Assembly: GCA_045802605.1 (NCBI GenBank)
Contig: JBJMQS010000057.1
Coordinates: forward strand, 252,912-316,911
Direction: 5' to 3'
Length of the DNA stretch: 64,000 nt
From: JBJMQS01 sp045802605
GTDB taxonomy: Bacteria > Planctomycetota > Planctomycetia > Gemmatales > Gemmataceae
The notes under the pieces were generated by a model. That model saw nothing but the letters and a program-made list of their open reading frames with translations, made no database searches and was not told the origin of the DNA. How positions within the stretch are numbered: the stretch's first letter is position 1; every line of letters starts with the position of its first letter. This document shows, piece after piece, positions 42,347 to 49,713 of the stretch. Position numbers and translations under genes: made by a program.

Positions 42347-44875
42347 ATGGCAATTCGGTTTTCTCGCTGGCTTGGTTCGGTTCGCCGCTATTTTGGGCAA
42401 CCGAAGACCATTCGCCGGCAAAGCCACGACATTCGTGCTCGCATGGAACGGTTGGAAGAGAAGCTTTCGCCAGCCGTCTTTAGCGGCGGCTTGTCGGTCG
42501 CATCCGGCGACGTCGATGGCGACGGATTCAACGATATCGTCGTCGGGGCCGGACCTGGGGGATCACCGCGCGTCACTGTGTACAGCGGCAAGACCGGCGC
42601 GATTATGCGCTCCTTTGATGCCTTCGAAAGCACGTTCCAAGGCGGCGTCAACGTTGCCGTCGGCGACCTCAATGGCGATGGCCGGGCCGACGTGATTATT
42701 GGCGCGGGCCGCGGCGGCACACCCCGCGTCAAAGCCGTGGATATTTTGTCGGGCATCACGATGCTCGACTTCCTGGCCTACAACAAGCGATTCATCGGTG
42801 GCGTCAACGTTGCAGCGGCCGACCTGCAAGGCGATGGCAAGGCTGACATCATTACTGCTCCGGGTGCCGGCGGCGGGCCCCACGTGCAAGCATTCGACGG
42901 TTCAACGGGCAAGCTCATCCTCAGCTTCTTCGCGTTTGACTCCGGGTTCACAGGTGGTGTCAACATCGCAGCCGGCGATATCACCGGCGATGGCAAAGCC
43001 GACATCGTTGCCGGTGCGGGTGCCGGCGGAGCGCCATTGGTGAGCGTGTTCGAGCCGTTTAACGGCAATCGCAATGAAAGAAACTTCTTCGCTTACGACC
43101 CGTCGTTCCACGGTGGCGTGAACGTTGGCGTCGCCAATATTAGCGATTCTAAAGGCCTCGATATTGTTACCGGTGCCGGTCCGGGCGGCGGGCCCCACGT
43201 TCAAGTGTTCAACAGCGCGACGGGCAATGCCATTCGCAGCTTCTACGCTTACGATGCCCACTACACCGGGGGCGTGGACGTCGCGGTCAACGATGTAGAT
43301 CTCAACGGCGTCGGCGCTCAGGAACTCTTGGTAGCTCCCGAGACCAATGGCGGTCCACACGTTCGCGTCTTTGACGGGGACAATCTCGCGAGCATCGCGA
43401 ACTTCTTTGCCTTCGGCGAAACGACCGCCAATCCGCTTCCCACCGGTCCGTTTGCCGTCGCCAAAGAACTGACTCCTCCGGTCCTCCAGATCATTAGCCC
43501 CACTAATTCGCCCACCCAGAACACGAATTTGACGATCACGGGCCGAGCTTCGGATGCGGAATCGGGCCTCTCGTCCGTTCAAGTATCAGTCGATAAAGGC
43601 TCATTGCAGAACCTCGCGTTCGACGCCTCGGGCAACTTCTCGTTCACAACGAGCTTCCCAACCAACGGGCAGCAAGACGGCACTCATAACCTGGTCTTCC
43701 AAGCGAAGGATAAAGCTGGCAATGTGACGAGTTCGACCGTCACGTTTACCCTGGATACGTTCGTGACTGTCCCGATCACGGGCTTGGCGGATGCATCGGA
43801 TACCGGCACCAAGGGCGATTTGATTACGTCGTTGACGCCTGTCACGCTGACCGGCAAGACCGATGCCAACACCGATGTCACGATCGTAGAGACTGGAGCG
43901 ACAACTAAATCCGACGCTTCGGGCGCCTTCACATTCAACAACGTTGTGTTGAACGCTGGCGCCAATACCTTCACAATCAAAGCGACCGACTCGTTAGGTA
44001 ATACTTCGCAAAATACGTTGGTCATCACCAAGAATTCGGCTCCCACTGTGACATCGCCAATTAGCGACGTCAATGTCGCACAGAACGCGCCGAACACGGT
44101 CATCAATCTGTCGAACAACTTTGGCGACGTCGACATCGTCAATAGCGTCGTTCGCTTTAATACAACGCTCGGTCCGGTCGATGTGCAATTGTTCGATCAA
44201 CAAACACCGTTGACGGTCGCCAACTTCCTCAACTATGTGATGCGCGGCGATTACAACAGCTCAATCTTCCATCGATTGGTGAACAACTTCGTGCTTCAGG
44301 GAGGTGGCTTCCAGTTCCATACCAACCCGTCACGGCTAGACCAGATCGCAACCGATCCCGCCATTCAAAATGAGCCCGGCATTTCGAATACCCGCGGCAC
44401 GATTGCGATGGCGAAATTCGGCGGCGACCCGAATAGCGCCACCAGCCAGTTCTTCTTCAATCTGGGCGACAACTCGGGCAACCTCGACGTCCAGAACGGT
44501 GGATTCACCGTATTTGGCCGCGTCACCGCCGGCATGGACGTCATTGACAAGTTTGCTCAGTTCCAGATCACGAACCACGGCGGCACGTTCAACGAGTTGC
44601 CGTTGACCAACTACAACGGCTCTAACTTCCCGACCGATACGGTCTTCAATAACTACGCGGGCGTCACCAGTGTTTCGCTGGTGCGCCGCAGTGATCGCTT
44701 GACCTTCTCAGTCGTGAGCAACTCCAATGCGGCCCTCGTGACGCCGACCATTTCAGGAAACAACCTGACGTTGGCATATGCCCCCAATCAAACGGGCACG
44801 GCTACGATCACCGTGCGAGCGACCGATTTGGATGGGTCATTTGTTGAGGATACATTCACGGTCAATGTGACCTGA
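42347..44875 (+). CDS. Large FG-GAP protein with nested cyclophilin domain
   Basis: An 842-residue exported protein. N-terminus is basic with the planctomycete-type element ERLEEKLSPAVF. Residues about 45-365 hold at least six FG-GAP-like repeats (DVDGDGFNDIVVGAGPGGSP and variants), a probable beta-propeller with Ca-binding DxDGDG loops. Then two Ig-like modules (about 373-560) and a cadherin-like domain from about 565 that is interrupted at about 600-770 by a full cyclophilin (LGPVDVQLFDQQTPLTVANF, SSIFHRLVNNFVLQGGG, TSQFFFNLGD, FTVFGRV) and resumes at about 784 (LTFSVVSNSNAALVTP). The cyclophilin keeps the FHR...QGGG motif. AGGAG lies 7 bp before the ATG. A strong terminator follows. Confidence 0.88.
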   Translation: MAIRFSRWLGSVRRYFGQPKTIRRQSHDIRARMERLEEKLSPAVFSGGLSVASGDVDGDGFNDIVVGAGPGGSPRVTVYSGKTGAIMRSFDAFESTFQGGVNVAVGDLNGDGRADVIIGAGRGGTPRVKAVDILSGITMLDFLAYNKRFIGGVNVAAADLQGDGKADIITAPGAGGGPHVQAFDGSTGKLILSFFAFDSGFTGGVNIAAGDITGDGKADIVAGAGAGGAPLVSVFEPFNGNRNERNFFAYDPSFHGGVNVGVANISDSKGLDIVTGAGPGGGPHVQVFNSATGNAIRSFYAYDAHYTGGVDVAVNDVDLNGVGAQELLVAPETNGGPHVRVFDGDNLASIANFFAFGETTANPLPTGPFAVAKELTPPVLQIISPTNSPTQNTNLTITGRASDAESGLSSVQVSVDKGSLQNLAFDASGNFSFTTSFPTNGQQDGTHNLVFQAKDKAGNVTSSTVTFTLDTFVTVPITGLADASDTGTKGDLITSLTPVTLTGKTDANTDVTIVETGATTKSDASGAFTFNNVVLNAGANTFTIKATDSLGNTSQNTLVITKNSAPTVTSPISDVNVAQNAPNTVINLSNNFGDVDIVNSVVRFNTTLGPVDVQLFDQQTPLTVANFLNYVMRGDYNSSIFHRLVNNFVLQGGGFQFHTNPSRLDQIATDPAIQNEPGISNTRGTIAMAKFGGDPNSATSQFFFNLGDNSGNLDVQNGGFTVFGRVTAGMDVIDKFAQFQITNHGGTFNELPLTNYNGSNFPTDTVFNNYAGVTSVSLVRRSDRLTFSVVSNSNAALVTPTISGNNLTLAYAPNQTGTATITVRATDLDGSFVEDTFTVNVT

Positions 44876-44891
44876 TCCACCTGATTACGAA

Positions 44892-44930
44892 AACAGCCGG
44901 ATGCACTGTGAAGTGCATCCGGCTGTTTTT
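44892..44930 (+). terminator. Rho-independent terminator
   Basis: A perfect 16-bp stem (AACAGCCGGATGCACT with its complement) and GTGA loop, followed by TTT and TATT. On the minus strand an A-run flanks the stem as well, so it can end both the FG-GAP gene and the convergent TIGR03032 gene. Confidence 0.9.
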
Positions 44931-44944
44931 TATTGGTTTCGCTG

Positions 44945-46081
44945 TCACTGCTCGGTTTTCTGCTCATCGGTTGGTGGTGGCGAAAATGCCACCTCTTTCA
45001 TGTACTCGTCGGGGAGCATGAATGAGTTTGCCAGAAATTCATCGTCCTCTTCATTGAGAAGTTCGGGGAATCGGTAAGGCAGGACCAGTACGGAAAAGAT
45101 TTCCTGAACACCTTCTTCGAAGCGTAGAAATGCAACAATTTGGCCCGTGCGAAGATCAACGACCCAAACGCCGCATGAGCGATCTTCCGGCTTAGGCAGA
45201 CGCTCCGTTATAGGAATCCCGCTGAAGACCGCCGATTCGCGCACCTGTGACAATCCAATAAATGCGTACGGTCCGAAGAAATCTACGCCGCGGGTAAACC
45301 CAGGCAACATGCAAACATGATCGAGGCGGCCCGAGCTTTCATCGACTAAAGAGATACTTCCCGCACCCGATTCCAAAATCCAAAGTCGCTCGTTATACCA
45401 ACGCGGCGAATGGGGCATCGACAGACCCTGACTAATGAATTCGTTGGAATCGAAGTCCATCAATACTCCGCCGCGCGCCTTATTTTCGCGCCACCCGGCG
45501 TTGGTGTCGGTCGCGCCAAGCGCAGTTACGTATTTGATTTTGCCGTTTCGCACGCCGAACGCGTTCAAATGGCATCGATCTTCGGAGGCGAGTGCCGTGA
45601 CGAATTTAGGCCGCCATCGGGGTATGAAGCTGGCGTCTTTCCGCAGTGTACAAATGCAAGAAAAGCGTGTGTTTACCAACCAGATTTCATTCTCCACCCA
45701 AGCCATCTCGTGAATGCCGATGTTCCCGGTGAAGTGGGTGTATCGCGGCATGAAGCAGGCGTCGTGCTTGCCTTCAGGCTTGAGCTTGACCGCAACGTCG
45801 TACTGATTGACCATTTCCTGCACGTCGAGCTTGGTGCCAATTGCCAAGCGGCCTTCGTGCAACGCCATGCCCATGGGCGTATTGAAGTTGCGGAAGTGAG
45901 TGTTGAGTTTGTCACCTTCGGCGCGAGCGATAATAACCTTGCCGGCTTGATAGGTAGAAATGGCGATCGATACACCGAGCTGCTTGAGTAGCTGCGGCAT
46001 GCTCGTGGTATGTACGCTGCGAAGCTTCGCCGCGCCATCTTCTTCTTCAGCCTTGGGAGCGTCTGTTTTTTCTTCTGCCAT
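44945..46081 (-). CDS. TIGR03032 family protein
   Basis: A 378-residue protein matching the TIGR03032 pattern (beta-propeller-like): LLKQLGVSIAISTYQAGKVIIAR, FNTPMGMALHEGRLAIGTKLDVQEM, YTHFTGNIGIHEMAWVENEIWLVNTRFSCI, HLNAFGVRNGKIKYVTALGATDT and MPHSPRWYNERLWILESGAGSI. The family has no established function; members occur near secretion or glycan genes. N-terminal 20 residues are acidic and disordered. It lies 24 bp downstream of gatA on the same strand and may be co-transcribed. Confidence 0.9.
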   Translation of the reverse strand: MAEEKTDAPKAEEEDGAAKLRSVHTTSMPQLLKQLGVSIAISTYQAGKVIIARAEGDKLNTHFRNFNTPMGMALHEGRLAIGTKLDVQEMVNQYDVAVKLKPEGKHDACFMPRYTHFTGNIGIHEMAWVENEIWLVNTRFSCICTLRKDASFIPRWRPKFVTALASEDRCHLNAFGVRNGKIKYVTALGATDTNAGWRENKARGGVLMDFDSNEFISQGLSMPHSPRWYNERLWILESGAGSISLVDESSGRLDHVCMLPGFTRGVDFFGPYAFIGLSQVRESAVFSGIPITERLPKPEDRSCGVWVVDLRTGQIVAFLRFEEGVQEIFSVLVLPYRFPELLNEEDDEFLANSFMLPDEYMKEVAFSPPPTDEQKTEQ

Positions 46082-46105
46082 GTCTAAGTTCCAGTTGCAA
46101 GTGAG

Positions 46106-47554
46106 TTAGAGCTTCGGTCGCCGTGCATGCCAATCGGTCTCGCGCTCGTACATCCTGCCAATTCGCAAAAGCTTCTCTTCTTCAAACGGGGCGCCAAGCA
46201 GTTGCAAGCCGATGGGTAGCCCGTTCTTCGTAAAGCCGCAGGGAATGTTCATGCCGGCGATTCCCGCGAGGTTACATGAGATCGTATAGATGTCCGACAG
46301 ATACATCGCCAGGGGGTCATCGGACTTTTCGCCGACCTTGAACGCGGCTGTGGGGGCGGTTGGCCCCATCACCACGTCGCAGGAAGCGAACGCTCGGTCG
46401 AAATCGTCTTTGATGAGACGTCGCACTTTCAGGGCTTTGACGTAATAGGCGTCTTTGTATCCGCTCGATAATGCATAAGTGCCAAGCATGATGCGCCGTT
46501 TGACCTCGGCGCCGAAACCTTCGGCGCGCGAGCGAGCATACATGTCAATCATGCTCGAATATTTCTCAGCACGATGACCATAGTGAACGCCGTCGTAGCG
46601 AGCCAAATTGCTCGACGCTTCCGCCGTGGCGACCAAGTAATACGTGGCCACTGCGAAGGGACTGTTCGGCAACGAAATATTGACGACTTTGGCGCCCAAT
46701 CGACGATACACGTCCAGTGCCGCCCGCACCGCGGCTTCGACCTCGGCATCCAACCCTTCGCTGAAATACTCCCGAGCCACGCCAATCGTCAGTGGCCGAA
46801 CCGGATTCTCTAGTGTTTGTCGATATGGCGGCACCGGCCGATCCACGCTCGTGCTATCGCGGCGATCATGTCCGGCGATAACTTCGAGAAGCAAAGCGGC
46901 GTCGGTCACATCGTGAGCAAATGGCCCAATTTGATCCAGCGAACTGGCAAACGCCACCAAGCCAAAGCGAGACACACGGCCATAGGTCGGCTTCATACCG
47001 ACGAGCCCGCAGAAACTCGCCGGCTGGCGAATCGACCCGCCAGTATCGGTGCCGAGCGACACTGCTGCTTCACAGGCCGCGACGGCCGCTGCGGAACCAC
47101 CGGAGGAGCCCCCGGGAATCCGTTCGATGTCCCACGGATTACGGGTCGGGAAGAACGCACTATTCTCCGTGGATGAGCCCATGGCAAACTCATCCATATT
47201 TACTTTGCCGATGAAGACGGCGTCCGCTTCTTTGAGCGATGTGATGACATGCGCGTCGTACGGTGGAACAAAGTCCTTGAGCATCCGGCTGCCGCACGTC
47301 GTCGGCTGGCCGCGCGTGCAAAGCACATCTTTGATCGCGATTGGCACGCCCGCCAAAGCTCCAAGTGGCTTTCCTGATTTGCGTTTCGCGTCAACCTGTC
47401 GGGCTTGCTCAGCCGCCGATTCTTCGACATGCAAGAACGCTTTGACGCGATTGTCACGCTCGCGGATCGAGTTGAGAAACGCACCCGTGATGGCTTCGGC
47501 CGATTCGCCCTGAGTTTGCGCCGAGAGCAGTTCGGTGGCCGTGCGTTCGAACAT
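46106..47554 (-). CDS. gatA: Asp/Glu-tRNA amidotransferase subunit A
   Basis: A 482-residue glutaminase subunit of GatCAB, which amidates Glu-tRNA(Gln) or Asp-tRNA(Asn). The amidase signature is complete: catalytic Lys in AGVPIAIKDVLC, the Ser/cis-Ser segment IPGGSSGGSAAAVAA and GTDTGGSIRQPASFCG. C-terminal AGMNIPCGFTKNGLPIGLQLLG is conserved. The ATG at 47554 is preferred to TTG 47563. It starts 5 bp after gatC, so translation is coupled. gatB is not in the window. Confidence 0.96.
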   Translation of the reverse strand: MFERTATELLSAQTQGESAEAITGAFLNSIRERDNRVKAFLHVEESAAEQARQVDAKRKSGKPLGALAGVPIAIKDVLCTRGQPTTCGSRMLKDFVPPYDAHVITSLKEADAVFIGKVNMDEFAMGSSTENSAFFPTRNPWDIERIPGGSSGGSAAAVAACEAAVSLGTDTGGSIRQPASFCGLVGMKPTYGRVSRFGLVAFASSLDQIGPFAHDVTDAALLLEVIAGHDRRDSTSVDRPVPPYRQTLENPVRPLTIGVAREYFSEGLDAEVEAAVRAALDVYRRLGAKVVNISLPNSPFAVATYYLVATAEASSNLARYDGVHYGHRAEKYSSMIDMYARSRAEGFGAEVKRRIMLGTYALSSGYKDAYYVKALKVRRLIKDDFDRAFASCDVVMGPTAPTAAFKVGEKSDDPLAMYLSDIYTISCNLAGIAGMNIPCGFTKNGLPIGLQLLGAPFEEEKLLRIGRMYERETDWHARRPKL

Positions 47555-47559
47555 CGCTT

Positions 47560-47844
47560 TCAATCAAACACCGCCGGGACTCCAAAGAAGTCGCCATTGC
47601 GGACCGGCGCGTTAGCCAGCGCATCATCCACGGAAAGGGATTTGGTAGGCTCGTCGTCGCGAAACACGTTTGACATCGCAAGGGGATGAGCCAACGGCTC
47701 GACACCTTCGGTGTCCACCGACTTGAGTTGATCGACGTACTCAAGGATGGCCCCCAATTGGCGAGCCATGTCGGCCACTTCGGCTTCGCTCAATTCAAGC
47801 CGGGCGAGGTGAGAGACCCAGCGGACTTGGTCGAGATCCATCAT
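47560..47844 (-). CDS. gatC: Asp/Glu-tRNA amidotransferase subunit C
   Basis: A 94-residue GatC, the small belt-like subunit that stabilises GatAB. The pattern VRWVSHLARLELSEAEVADMARQLGAILEYVDQL...VEPLAHPLAMSNVFRDDEPT is typical. The start is one of two consecutive ATGs (47844, 47841); a TTG at 47856 is less likely. It is directly upstream of gatA. Confidence 0.94.
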   Translation of the reverse strand: MMDLDQVRWVSHLARLELSEAEVADMARQLGAILEYVDQLKSVDTEGVEPLAHPLAMSNVFRDDEPTKSLSVDDALANAPVRNGDFFGVPAVFD

Positions 47845-47929
47845 GGCGAGAACCAAAAGTGGCTATTTGCAGTGGCTGTTGGTCAGTGAAACTACCGGCA
47901 AATAGATTTCCACTGACCGCTCTTCACCG

Positions 47930-48190
47930 CTAAACGTTCTGCAGTTGGAACGGTTTGCGCTTCAGCGGCTTGGTCACTAGCCCGCTGCGGATCGCGCTGG
48001 CGGCCACGCGAATCGTCTGCACTTTGCCATCAATGACGACTTTGACCCTTTGCAGGTTTGGCTTGAACTTGCGGCGGGTGATGCCCGTGACCTTGGTGCC
48101 GACGCCGCCTAAGTACTTGGCTTTGCCGCGGTGCGTGTATTTGTTGCCCAGGACCGGCTTCTTGCCGGTGATGGCGCATTTCTGGCCCAT
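47930..48190 (-). CDS. rpmB: 50S ribosomal protein L28
   Basis: An 86-residue L28: MGQKCAITGKKPVLGNKYTHRG, KFKPNLQRVKVVIDGKVQTIRVAASAIRSGLVTKPLK. The length is normal for the family with a short C-terminal extension. No L33 gene follows, unlike in some bacteria. It is 85 bp upstream of gatC on the same strand and divergent from allA. Confidence 0.95.
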   Translation of the reverse strand: MGQKCAITGKKPVLGNKYTHRGKAKYLGGVGTKVTGITRRKFKPNLQRVKVVIDGKVQTIRVAASAIRSGLVTKPLKRKPFQLQNV

Positions 48191-48281
48191 GATTTACTCC
48201 AACTAGAGACAGGGAGTTAAGATACGATTCGGGCATGGTCCTGACAAGCGAACGAATTGACGGCTGCAGCGGGGATAACAG

Positions 48282-48812
48282 ATGAATCAACCATCCAATA
48301 TTGGCCCCAGCTTGGTGGCCGAACCCCTGACCGTTGAAGCATATCGGCCATTTGGCGACGTTTTGTCGGCCGACCAGGGCTTTGGCGCGAGAAAGGCCAA
48401 CGGGGGCACTGCAGACCTCTTTGAACGGCTGAGCGTGGTCGAAAATTGTCGGCCGGGCACTGCTTCCGAAAATTGGAAGATCTATCGCTGTTCTCCTTTC
48501 AGGGTTCGACCAGTCCAGGTGATGGAATTGGAGAAACATCCCTCGTCGGGCCAGTTGTTTGTCCCAATGGGGAATGCAGGACGCTACTTGGTCGTTGTGG
48601 CCCGTGGCGATGCGAGTCCGGACCTGCAAACGTTGAAGGTCTTTGTCGCCACGAACACACAAGCGATCACGTATAAGCCGGGAATCTGGCATTTGCCAAT
48701 GACCGTTCTTGATTGCGTCAGCGACATGCTGTCGCTCGTGTACGAGGACGGCTCGGACGGCGATTGTGTGGTGGCGCAAGTGCCATGCGAGATTGTTGTC
48801 TCTGTCGAGTGA
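48282..48812 (+). CDS. allA: Ureidoglycolate lyase
   Basis: A 176-residue protein of the AllA family, which splits ureidoglycolate to glyoxylate and urea in allantoin breakdown. Cupin-like pattern: VEAYRPFGDVLS, the conserved core ELEKHPSSGQLFVPMGNAGRYLVVVARG, KVFVATNTQAITYKPGIWHLPMTVL. No allantoinase, urease or other purine catabolic gene is present in the window. Family assignment is good, but the pathway role is inferred. Confidence 0.85.
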   Translation: MNQPSNIGPSLVAEPLTVEAYRPFGDVLSADQGFGARKANGGTADLFERLSVVENCRPGTASENWKIYRCSPFRVRPVQVMELEKHPSSGQLFVPMGNAGRYLVVVARGDASPDLQTLKVFVATNTQAITYKPGIWHLPMTVLDCVSDMLSLVYEDGSDGDCVVAQVPCEIVVSVE

Positions 48813-48826
48813 CCGTCTGCATCTTT

Positions 48827-48858
48827 CCTCGTTCCCCAAACCCTGTTTGGGAACGAGG
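48827..48858. repeat. Dispersed palindrome CCTCGTTCCCC...GGGAACGAGG
   Basis: CCTCGTTCCCCAAAC pairs with GTTTGGGAACGAGG around CCT with one bulge. It is the second copy of the family at 19883-19912, and two more copies are at 49558-49583 and 49665-49692. It follows allA by 14 bp. Confidence 0.7.
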
Positions 48859-49205
48859 ATGAAATCCTGAAAATACCCGCGCATCTTGTCTGCGCGCAGC
48901 GGTGCCTGGGATGATGCGGGTGTAGTGGGCGTTTGAGTTGTTGTTGGTGAATCTTCCTCGCCGAGCGGGAGCGCATGCTCCTCTCACGCCTCTTTGTGGA
49001 AGTTGACGAAGCTCGCCGCCTTGTTAAGGGCGGCACTCCGGGCGAGCAGTGGAATTGGCCGCCCGGTCGTCGCTTGCGGTGGTGGTAGTAGTGGTGGTGG
49101 TGTTCGTCTGCGACGACCGCAATTGGGCGAACAGTTGTGCGCCCGCATCACCTCAGACACGGCTGGGCAAAATCCTCCTTCGGTGGGCACGACTCTTGCG
49201 TTTTT

Positions 49206-49269
49206 TAGCTGGCCTCAATGAGGCCGGCCTCGCGGCTGCCAGTTCAGCCGGCCTCACAGAGGCCAGCTA
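49206..49269. repeat. Compound palindrome TAGCTGGCCTC...GAGGCCAGCTA
   Basis: Outer arms TAGCTGGCCTC and GAGGCCAGCTA are exact complements. Just inside them, GAGGCCGGC and GCCGGCCTC also pair, giving a stem interrupted by small AAT/ACA internal loops. The GGCC-rich core is in turn self-complementary, so local cruciforms are possible. Confidence 0.7.
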
Positions 49270-49557
49270 CAAAACGTGGGAGTCACTCACCTTAAAATGT
49301 GTTTCATTGCTCCTCGGAAGTGGCAAAGCCCAGTTGCCAGTTGCCCGTTTTTGAAGCAATTCATCGACGATGGCTAAGACGCGCTCGACCGTGCCGATGT
49401 TTGGTTAGAACGTGATCGCTCGTGGTACCGGGCGAGCGAAGTGAATGCCGCGCGAATGCGGCTAATGAAGTTATTCATATTTTGCGGTCGATGTCAAAGA
49501 AAAATGTCGGCCTTTTGATTCGCCGGACCGCCGCCCGCTCGGGCCTGGAATCTCTCA

Positions 49558-49692
49558 CCCTCGTTCCCAAGCAGCTTGGGCACGCAAGTCAGCGAAGCTC
49601 TGCTTCGCGGTTTGCTCTGACAAAGGGGCAGAGTCTCTGTGCGAAGCGGAGCTTCGCGGCAGTGCGTTCCCAAACAGAGTTTGGGAACGAGG
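49558..49692. repeat. Cluster of palindromes upstream (3' side) of kdtA
   Basis: The outer elements CTCGTTCCCAAGCAGCTTGGG (49559-49579) and CGTTCCCAAACAGAGTTTGGGAACGAGG (49665-49692) are copies of the same family. Between them lie GCGAAGCTCTGCTTCGCGG and GCGAAGCGGAGCTTCGCGG, two further self-complementary units. So several small palindromes have accumulated at the 3' end of kdtA. Confidence 0.65.
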
Positions 49693-49713
49693 ACCGGAGG
49701 AATTGTTGAAGCC

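Larger units (their letters stand above)
48813..49713. other. Gene-free stretch rich in palindromes
   Basis: No convincing gene in about 900 bp. It contains four palindromic elements (listed separately), a (GGT)n-like microsatellite around 49077-49110, and short frames without starts or family features. It may hold remnants of a decayed gene, but nothing can be identified. Confidence 0.6.

Noticed and set aside
49049..49354. A 101-residue frame with a run of Val
   Set aside because: The Val run comes from a GGT-type microsatellite and part of the frame lies in the TAGCTGGCC palindrome; there is no family similarity.
49290..49420. Minus-strand stretch reading GTVERVLAIVDELLQKRATGN
   Set aside because: It looks like a helix but has no start codon and stops on both sides within about 43 codons, so at best it is a gene remnant.
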